In this document: positions 58,205-64,000 of the stretch, piece by piece
How positions within the stretch are numbered: position 1 is the first letter of the stretch
Layout: every line of letters begins with the position of its first letter
Source of the DNA: Sinorhizobium saheli
GTDB lineage: Bacteria; Pseudomonadota; Alphaproteobacteria; Rhizobiales; Rhizobiaceae
Direction: 5' to 3'
Assembly: GCF_001651875.1 (NCBI RefSeq)
Contig: NZ_LNQB01000070.1
Coordinates: forward strand, 1-64,000
Length of the DNA: 64,000 nt
Position numbers and translations under genes: made by a program
The notes under the pieces: model-generated
Seen by the model: the letters and a program-made list of their open reading frames with translations, nothing else
Databases searched by the model: none
Told to the model about the DNA's origin: nothing

Positions 58205-59275
58205 GTGACGGGAATGGACGACAAGACAAAAAACAGGGCGGCGACGGCACAGCCACCGGAAGGCGGCAGGCCGACGTTGAAGACGATCGCCTTCATGACC
58301 GGACTCGGCATCACCACCGTTTCCCGTGCGCTGAAGGACGCCCCCGACATCGGCGCCGAGACGAAGGAACGCGTTCGCCTCGTCGCGAAACAGATCGGCT
58401 ACCAGCCGAACCGGGCGGGCGTGCGGCTGCGGACCGGCAAGACCAATGTCATCAGTCTCGTGCTGACGCTGGAGGAGGAGATCATGGGCATCACCAGCCC
58501 CATGGTCATCGGCATCACCGAAATTCTCGCCGGCACGCAGTACCACCTGGTCGTGACGCCCTACAGTTCCGCCAAGGATCCGCTCGGCCCCATCCGCTAT
58601 ATCCTCGACACCGGCGCCGCCGACGGCGTGATCATCTCGCGCATCGAGCCGAACGACGCGCGCGTGGCGCTGCTCACCGAGCGCCGCCTGCCCTTTGCCA
58701 CCCATGGCCGCACCGAGATGGGCATCATTCATCCTTACCACGACTTCGACAACGAGCGCTTCGCCTACGAGGCCGTGCGCGAACTGGCGGGCCGCGGTCG
58801 GCGACGCCTCGTGCTCCTGGAGCCGCCGCCGCACCTCACCTTCCATTCGCACATGCGCACCGGCTTCGAGCGGGGCCTGAAAGACTTCGGCGCGGAATCG
58901 GTGAGCTTTCACCAGGTCAACATCGACCACAGCCTCGTCGCCATTCGTGACGCTTTCGAGAGGCTGATGCGCTCTTCCGAGGCCCCGGACGGCATCGTCT
59001 CCGGCAGCGGCTCGGGCGCGATCGCGCTGATCGCCGGCGTCGAAGCGGCCGGCAAGAAAGTCGGCGAGGATGCCGACATGGTCTCCAAGGTACCGAGCGA
59101 CTTCCTCCGCTGGCTGCGACCGGAGGTGATGACCATGTACGAGGACATCCGCCTTGCCGGCCGCGAGCTCGCCAAAGCCGTGATCGGCCACATCGAGGGC
59201 CGCCCGCCGGAAACGCTGCAGAGCCTGAGCCCGCCCGAGTTCCAGCCGCCGATGGCGAGGTCGGTCGAGGGTTAG
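58205..59275 (+). CDS. LacI-family transcriptional regulator of the sugar operon
   Basis: The protein has 356 residues. The HTH lies at about residues 24-45 ([20 protein letters not shown]) and the hinge helix at [17 protein letters not shown] periplasmic-binding-protein-like effector domain follows ([42 protein letters not shown]). It should sense the imported sugar or a breakdown product and control the divergent ABC-glycosidase operon. The start is GTG 58205 (AGGA 12 bases upstream) or ATG 58214. Confidence 0.9.
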   Translation: MTGMDDKTKNRAATAQPPEGGRPTLKTIAFMTGLGITTVSRALKDAPDIGAETKERVRLVAKQIGYQPNRAGVRLRTGKTNVISLVLTLEEEIMGITSPMVIGITEILAGTQYHLVVTPYSSAKDPLGPIRYILDTGAADGVIISRIEPNDARVALLTERRLPFATHGRTEMGIIHPYHDFDNERFAYEAVRELAGRGRRRLVLLEPPPHLTFHSHMRTGFERGLKDFGAESVSFHQVNIDHSLVAIRDAFERLMRSSEAPDGIVSGSGSGAIALIAGVEAAGKKVGEDADMVSKVPSDFLRWLRPEVMTMYEDIRLAGRELAKAVIGHIEGRPPETLQSLSPPEFQPPMARSVEG

Positions 59276-59432
59276 AACCATCCGGGCGGCACAAGCGAAG
59301 GCGAACACTGGCCTTGTCGAACGGATTGCCGGCACGAACGGTTTCTTGTTATACGTGCTTCACGTCTGAAGAGCGCCTACCCAGAGGCGACAGACGCCTG
59401 ACCATTTCAAGATCGAAGAGTGACGCTTTACG

Positions 59433-60230
59433 ATGACGGAGAGATTGTCTCACGCGGACGTGGCTGCACGCTGGAATCAGAACGCGGACCAGTGGGCCCG
59501 CGACGTGCGGAATGGCTATGACGTCTACCGCGACCTCTTCACGCTTCCGGCTTTTCAGCAGTTCCTGCCGCCGTTGCAGGGACTCGAAATCGTCGATTTC
59601 GGGTGCGGCGAGGGCACGAACACGCGGCGCTTCGCCGGGATGGGCGCGCGAATGACGGGCATCGACATTTCCGAGCGAATGATCGAATACGCCCGCCAGA
59701 TGGAAGAGGCCGATCCGCTCGGCATCACCTACAGGGCTGCGTCCTACAGTGCCGATACCGGCTTTCCCGAAAGCTCTTTTGACGCCGTCATCTCGACCAT
59801 GGCGCTGATGGATGGGCCGGATTTCGGCGGCGCAATGCGGGAGGCCCATCGCCTGTTGCGTCCCGGCGGCTTTCTCGCCTTCAGCGTCCTCCACCCCTGC
59901 TTCATCACGCCGGGGCTGCGCTGGGAGAAGGATGAAGAAGGCCGAACGATCAGTCTCCGCGTGTCGCGCTATTTTGATCGCGCCGATTTCACGGAATACT
60001 GGCGGTTCGGAGACCGGCCGCAGGACGAGGAGGTGGCGCCTTTTGCGGTGCCGCGGTTTCCACGAACGATAAGCGATTATCTCAACGCCATCGCGGCAGC
60101 CGGGTTCAGGATCACCCGGGTGGAAGAGCCGCAGCCGACCCCTGAAGCATGCGAGGCCGTCCCGCGCTTCACCCGTTGGCGAGATCTCGCGGCTTTCCTG
60201 TTGCTGGTGATGGCCGAGCGGCCGGCCTGA
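59433..60230 (+). CDS. Class I SAM-dependent methyltransferase
   Basis: This 265-residue methyltransferase has the SAM loop IVDFGCGEGTNTRRFAGMG, then GIDISERMIEYARQ, VISTMALMD and the LLRPGGFLAFSVLHPC segment typical of UbiE/BioC-like folds. Substrate unknown. ATG 59433 follows a weak RBS (GACGCTTTACG). It is followed directly by a dispersed repeat. Confidence 0.85.
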   Translation: MTERLSHADVAARWNQNADQWARDVRNGYDVYRDLFTLPAFQQFLPPLQGLEIVDFGCGEGTNTRRFAGMGARMTGIDISERMIEYARQMEEADPLGITYRAASYSADTGFPESSFDAVISTMALMDGPDFGGAMREAHRLLRPGGFLAFSVLHPCFITPGLRWEKDEEGRTISLRVSRYFDRADFTEYWRFGDRPQDEEVAPFAVPRFPRTISDYLNAIAAAGFRITRVEEPQPTPEACEAVPRFTRWRDLAAFLLLVMAERPA

Positions 60231-60242
60231 TCGAGCTACAAC

Positions 60243-60326
60243 GGGATGCGCTCACATGCGTTCGCGCTACCGCTCTATCTGTTTGTTTTTGCCGCATTTG
60301 TGCAACGTCAGGTGATTCCATCTAGA
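60243..60326 (+). repeat. Dispersed repeat (GCCGCATTTGTGC family), copy B
   Basis: GGGATGCGCTCACATGCGTT, CTCTATCTGTTTGTTTTTGC, CGCATTTGTGCAACGTCAGG and TGATTCCATCTAG. It matches copies A (5862-5945) and C (61015-61092). The terminal CTAG overlaps the stop codon of the minus-strand gene at 60322. Confidence 0.75.
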
Positions 60327-60996
60327 GGACGCAGCCGCACCGCGCGGAGCGGGCGTAGGAAACGATCTCGGCGCGTTTGCCGCGACCGTCCTCGAGAAAC
60401 GCATCGACGGCCGCGGCGACCTCGCCTGGCCGCTGCCGCGCCCAGTGGCCGAGGCCATGGAGGGCCGCTTCCTGGCAGGCAATCGAATCGAGCCTCAAGG
60501 TCCGACGCATCACGTCAATCGCTGCCTTGTGCAGCAGATCGTGGACCGGGTCTTCGGGCAAGGCCAGGCACGGGAACTCGTCCCACCACATGTAGCAGAC
60601 CATGTTCAGGGGTGCGGCGCCGGGTTCGTCCCTGTGGCCCAGCACGGCGGCGCAGCGGGGCGCGAACAGGTCGGCGAAGACATGCTCGATCGCCTCGACG
60701 CAGGCGAGCCGCGCCGCTGTCGACGTGGCGGTCTTGTAGAACCACCCGTTGTCGCCCGACGCGCTGGTGCTCAGGAGGTAGGTAAAGCCCTGCGCGATCT
60801 GCGCGTCGGAAAAATACGCGAGCGACCGTTCGGTCGTCGAAAAGAGCCGCGTGAGATAATCAATGGCGACCGGCGGTTCGGGATCCCACCAGGGCGGGTC
60901 TTCGTCGAAGAACCAGGCATAGCCGTGCGGCCTGATCGCGTGGCCGAACGCGTGCTCAAGCCAGTCTTCGTAGCTGAGATCCGAAACGGCAGGCAT
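60322..60996 (-). CDS. Hypothetical protein flanked by direct repeats
   Basis: This 224-residue soluble protein starts at ATG 60996 with AGAGG upstream. It is rich in Trp and acidic residues near the start (GYAWFFDEDPPWWDPEPP) and helical after that (ACQEAALHGLGHWARQRPGE, resembling a HEAT/ARM-like helix pair), ending RSARCGCVL. I recognise no named family. Copies B and C of the same repeat lie at its two ends in the same orientation, and copy B supplies the stop codon. Confidence 0.7.
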   Translation of the reverse strand: MPAVSDLSYEDWLEHAFGHAIRPHGYAWFFDEDPPWWDPEPPVAIDYLTRLFSTTERSLAYFSDAQIAQGFTYLLSTSASGDNGWFYKTATSTAARLACVEAIEHVFADLFAPRCAAVLGHRDEPGAAPLNMVCYMWWDEFPCLALPEDPVHDLLHKAAIDVMRRTLRLDSIACQEAALHGLGHWARQRPGEVAAAVDAFLEDGRGKRAEIVSYARSARCGCVL

Positions 60997-61014
60997 GCAG
61001 ACCTCTTCCCTCTG

Positions 61015-61092
61015 GAGCGGGATGCGCTCACATGCGTTCGCGCACCGCCCTATCTCTTTGTTTTTGCCGCATTTGTGCGATGTCTGCTCTAG
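61015..61092 (+). repeat. Dispersed repeat (GCCGCATTTGTGC family), copy C
   Basis: GGAGCGGGATGCGCTCACAT, GCGTTCGCGCACCGCCCTAT, CTCTTTGTTTTTGCCGCATT and TGTGCGATGTCTGCTCTAG. It differs from copy B after TTTGTGC and ends in an alternative terminus (TCTGCTCTAG). Arms GGAGC... and ...GCTCT are complementary, so the element may fold into one stem. Confidence 0.75.
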
Positions 61093-61282
61093 GATCCAGA
61101 CGCCCGGGAATACGCGCCAAGCTCGACGGTGTCCGATCGTGCGCCCGAAGCCTAACCATCGCATGAGACGGTCGCGCACGCCAGTCGCGCACACGGGGCC
61201 GCCTTGCCGAGCACCTGTGCCATTTGTAGGCTGCACCGCCGATTGAGCCGTGAAGATCGAGCCATCAGGAGGATGATTGCGC

Positions 61283-61882
61283 ATGCCGCCCGTCAAGATC
61301 GATCCCGACAAGGTGCACGAGTTCGAGACCGCCGAGCGTTTCTACGACTGGCTTGCCCATCACCACGCCACGGCGGATGAGGCCTGGATCAAGATTCACA
61401 AGGTGGGTTCCGGTCTCAAGTCGATCACGCCCAAGGAAGCCATCGACGTCGTGCTCTGCTGGGGCTGGATCGACGGCGTGCGCAAGGGGCTCGACGACAA
61501 GAGCTTTCTCCAGCGTTACACACCGCGCGGCAGGAAGAGCACCTGGAGCCAGATCAACGTCGACAATGTCGCCCGGCTCATCGAGGCGGGCCGGATGACA
61601 GAGCACGGCCTGAGGCAGGTGGAAATGGCCAAGGCCGACGGCCGTTGGGACCGCGCCTACAAGAGCGGCAAGGATATGAAGATCCCCGACGATCTGCAGG
61701 CCGCGATCGATGCCGAACCCAAGGCCAGGGAAATGCTCGGCAAGCTCAGCGAACAGAACCGCTTCGCGCTCGCATTCCGCACCCACAACATGAAGACGGA
61801 AGCCGGCCGGAAGAAGAAGATCGAAACTTTTGTCGAGATGCTGAAGCGCGGCGAGACGATTTACCCGCAACGAGAGAAGTGA
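61283..61882 (+). CDS. YdeI/OmpD-associated family protein (bacteriocin-protection type)
   Basis: This 199-residue protein matches the YdeI-like family: ERFYDWLAHHHATADEAWIK, VVLCWGWIDGVRKGLDDKSF, QRYTPRGRKSTWSQINVDN and RFALAFRTHNMKTEAGRKKK. Its role in rhizobia is unknown; relatives are linked with polymyxin/peptide resistance. AGGAGG nine bases upstream fixes ATG 61283 rather than the TTG two codons earlier. Confidence 0.85.
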   Translation: MPPVKIDPDKVHEFETAERFYDWLAHHHATADEAWIKIHKVGSGLKSITPKEAIDVVLCWGWIDGVRKGLDDKSFLQRYTPRGRKSTWSQINVDNVARLIEAGRMTEHGLRQVEMAKADGRWDRAYKSGKDMKIPDDLQAAIDAEPKAREMLGKLSEQNRFALAFRTHNMKTEAGRKKKIETFVEMLKRGETIYPQREK

Positions 61883-61900
61883 GTCGGGCGACGCCCACTG

Positions 61901-62041
61901 TTATTTTCGTGCTGCGAATTGCGGCAGGCCGAGTAGCTGTCTGTAGAAGATGCAATCCGTCTTCGCGGTCGTGTGGTCATGACGATCACGCACGAACTGC
62001 CGATACCAGCGCCAAACTTCCGGATTTATCGTCTCTTCCAT
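61901..62041 (-). CDS. Possible small protein of 46 residues
   Basis: A complete frame from ATG 62041 to TAA at 61903-61901 encodes MEETINPEVWRWYRQFVRDR plus 26 more residues, aromatic- and Arg-rich. CCGGAG lies six bases before the ATG. The composition is protein-like. I recognise no family. Confidence 0.4.
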   Translation of the reverse strand: MEETINPEVWRWYRQFVRDRHDHTTAKTDCIFYRQLLGLPQFAARK

Positions 62042-62204
62042 GCTCCGGTATAGCTACTTCCAGCGTCTGCTGTCTTGTCAAACGAAAGGGCGGCACCGCC
62101 GTGGACCGCCCTTCGTTCACTCGTAAGGCCTTTCCGCTGTCGGCGCTGTCGATGCCGGACAAGCCGTTGCGTGCAAATTCGGGGTCATGCTACAGCCGTA
62201 TTCT

Positions 62205-62474
62205 TCAAATGCTCACAGTCGGCCAATATTTGTCGTCGGTAAAATCCATTGGCATCGGATTGAGCTGTTCGAGTTTCTCGGCAACGAAATCGATCTGCAT
62301 CTTCAGGTATTGGATCGACCGCGGGATCGGCGCCCCGGTCGCCAGGCTGCGGACTCGCCATTGCTCGTAGCCCGTCGCCTTGATGCGTCGCTCCGCCTCG
62401 TCGCGGATGCCTGCCGGCCCCGCCCCGGGCCTGGTTTCGATCGCTTTGCCCCCTTCGATCACCCTGAATTTCAT
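62205..62474 (-). CDS. Small hypothetical protein
   Basis: This 89-residue protein starts MKFRVIEGGKAIETRPGAGP and has YEQWRVRSLATGAPIPRS, which resembles short rhizobial proteins of unknown function. GGAAGG lies eight bases before ATG 62474. No membrane segment. It precedes the minus-strand small ORF by about 160 bp. Confidence 0.6.
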   Translation of the reverse strand: MKFRVIEGGKAIETRPGAGPAGIRDEAERRIKATGYEQWRVRSLATGAPIPRSIQYLKMQIDFVAEKLEQLNPMPMDFTDDKYWPTVSI

Positions 62475-62574
62475 GCTGCCTTCCCGATTGCTCCCTTGCC
62501 TGAGGTATCGTGAGCTTGTCGTGAAAGGGCGACCAGCGCCACCCTTCCTTTGGTAGAAGCGAACTAAACTGATC

Positions 62575-64000
62575 CTACGCCTTCAGCCCGCTACCCCATG
62601 GCCCATGGTGGCTGTCGGCGCCGTCGATGCGGTCGAAGCCGTGGGCGCCGAAGAAGTCGCGCTGCGCCTGGATGACGTTGGCCGTACCGCGGCCGCGGCG
62701 ATAGCTGTCGAAATAGCCGAGCGCCGAGGCAAGCGCCGGCACCGGCAGTCCGCCGAGCACCGCGGCCGAGACGACGCGGCGGAGTGCTGCGTCGGTCTCC
62801 TTGACCATCGAAGCGAAAGCCGGCGTCACGATCAGGTTCGCCGCATCCGGCGCCTTGGTGAAGGCGGTGGTGATCTCGTCGAGGAACTGCGAACGGATGA
62901 TGCAGCCGGCGCGCCAGATTTTGGCGATCGTCGGCATCGGCAGGTTCCAGCCGAACTCCTTCGAGGCCGCAGACATTACCGCGAAGCCCTGCGCATAGGC
63001 GCCGATCTTGGCGGCGAGAAGCCCGTTTTCGAGGTCCTTGATGAAGGCATTCCTGTCCGCAACCTGGAACGCGCCGACCGGCGGCAGGCCGAGGATCTTT
63101 TCGGCCGCCTCCCGCTCCTCCTTCGCCGAGGAAATGCTGCGGGCGGCGACGGCTGCCTCGATGGCGGTCGCCGGAACGCCCATGTTCTGCGCCTCGATCA
63201 CCGACCATTTGCCGGTGCCCTTCTGCCCGGCCTTGTCGAGGATCAGGTCGACGGTCGGCTTGCCGGTCAGCGGATCGGCGGCCTTCAGCACCTTTTCGGT
63301 GATCTCGATCAGATAGGAGTTGAGCCGTCCCTTGTTCCAGCCGCCGAAGACTTCGCCGATCTCGCTCGCCGTCATCTTCAGCCCGTCGCGCAGGATGCCG
63401 TAGATCTCGGCGATCATCTGCATGTCGGCATATTCGATGCCGTTGTGAATCGTCTTGACGAAGTGCCCGGCGCCATTCTCGCCGAGCCAGGCGACGCAGG
63501 GGTCGCCTTCATATTTCGCGGCGATCGAGGTCAGCACTTTCTCGACGCGGGCATAGGATTCCTGCGTGCCGCCGACCATGATCGAGGGGCCGTGGCGAGC
63601 GCCCTCCTCGCCGCCGGAAACACCCATGCCGATGAAGGTGAAACCCGAATCCTTCAACATATCGAAGCGGCGCATCGTGTCGCGGAAATTGGCGTTGCCG
63701 GCATCGATCATGATGTCGCCCCTGGCAAGATGCGGCTTCAGGGCCGCCATCTGCTGGTCGACCGGCTCGCCGGCCTTGATCATGATGATGATCGGGCGCG
63801 GCGGACGGATGGCGGCGACGAAGTCCTCGATCGTCTCGCAAGGAACGATCTGCTCCTTGAGGGCGCCGGCTTCGGCGTAGAACTTGCGCGTCGCGTCAAC
63901 CGTGCGGTTGAAAACGGCGATCTTGTTGCCTTTTTCAGCGATGTTGAGCGCCAGGTTCGATCCCATGACGCCGAGGCCGATTAGGCCGATTTCCGCCTGT
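62575..64000 (-). CDS. gnd: 6-phosphogluconate dehydrogenase (5' end outside the window)
   Basis: This is the decarboxylating NADP enzyme of the pentose-phosphate pathway. The frame continues through the right edge as QAEIGLIGLGVMGSNLALNI, so only the first few codons are missing. Seen: the Rossmann motif GLGVMGSNLA, VFNRTVDATRKFYAE, GVSGGEEGARHGPSIMVGG, the catalytic Lys/Asn region GHFVKTIHNGIEYADMQMIAE, and the C-terminal LGYFDSYRRGRGTANVIQAQRDFFGAH. In rhizobia it serves hexose oxidation beside the Entner-Doudoroff route. Confidence 0.95.
   Translation of the reverse strand, partial: QAEIGLIGLGVMGSNLALNIAEKGNKIAVFNRTVDATRKFYAEAGALKEQIVPCETIEDFVAAIRPPRPIIIMIKAGEPVDQQMAALKPHLARGDIMIDAGNANFRDTMRRFDMLKDSGFTFIGMGVSGGEEGARHGPSIMVGGTQESYARVEKVLTSIAAKYEGDPCVAWLGENGAGHFVKTIHNGIEYADMQMIAEIYGILRDGLKMTASEIGEVFGGWNKGRLNSYLIEITEKVLKAADPLTGKPTVDLILDKAGQKGTGKWSVIEAQNMGVPATAIEAAVAARSISSAKEEREAAEKILGLPPVGAFQVADRNAFIKDLENGLLAAKIGAYAQGFAVMSAASKEFGWNLPMPTIAKIWRAGCIIRSQFLDEITTAFTKAPDAANLIVTPAFASMVKETDAALRRVVSAAVLGGLPVPALASALGYFDSYRRGRGTANVIQAQRDFFGAHGFDRIDGADSHHGPWGSGLKA

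Overview
The window looks like a chromosomal segment of a Rhizobiales bacterium, most likely Sinorhizobium/Ensifer. Reasons: high-GC coding with strong third-position bias; rhizobial families such as DUF982 proteins, an alphaproteobacterial Usg protein and a UvrB with a long N-terminal extension; RIME1-like intergenic mosaic repeats; and a gene order that I recall from memory as resembling the S. meliloti chromosome (cobT/cobS, uvrB, zur-znuBC/znuA, a sugar ABC operon, gnd). No rRNA, tRNA, CRISPR array or intact insertion sequence was seen.

Layout. 1-2345: a repeat-rich OmpA-domain protein. 2752-5331: a polar amino-acid ABC transporter without an adjacent ATPase. 5486-13635: small housekeeping genes (Usg, DUF2270, a TPR methyltransferase, a beta-hydroxyacid dehydrogenase, an AlkD-like protein, an Lrp regulator, a uracil-DNA glycosylase, a thermonuclease, a PdhS/DivJ-type histidine kinase, diacylglycerol kinase) plus an NTF2-like gene fragment. 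13912-16918: cobT and cobS diverge around a RIME-like repeat, followed by a DUF1289 gene and a membrane-anchored aspartic protease. 16921-24722: an ABC-2 exporter, a BigR/Blh sulfide-response pair, an extensin-like lipoprotein, a chemoreceptor, a thioesterase and a DUF486 protein. 24936-28001: uvrB with a palindromic repeat inserted in frame.

28194-30313 is the most interesting part. It is a visibly A+T-richer two-gene cassette encoding an ABC/AAA ATPase and, overlapping by one base, a DUF4435 protein with Toprim-like acidic motifs. This is the architecture of the PARIS (AriA-AriB) anti-phage system. It is followed by 555 bp without a gene and a secreted Gly/His-rich protein.

31573-41293 holds a J-domain protein, a cold-shock protein, DusA, small conserved proteins, an FAA hydrolase, a gamma-carbonic anhydrase and the zinc uptake regulon. 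In that regulon znuC-znuB-zur and znuA diverge from a spacer with two candidate Zur boxes. 41423-59275 is a carbohydrate-use region: a GH43 glycosidase, a TRAP transporter, an aldo/keto reductase, a Gfo/Idh dehydrogenase, a sugar isomerase, a GH2 beta-mannosidase-like enzyme, a complete sugar ABC transporter and a divergent LacI regulator with two candidate operators. The genes from 57586 down to 47404 are on one strand and fit import, hydrolysis and oxidation/isomerisation of a mannoside- or glucoside-type oligosaccharide. The right end has a methyltransferase, an unknown gene bracketed by direct repeats, a YdeI-like protein, two small ORFs and gnd, which runs off the edge.

At least four families of short dispersed repeats occur: RIME1-like, a GCCGCATTTGTGC-containing family, and two C/T-rich palindrome families, one of which entered the uvrB reading frame.
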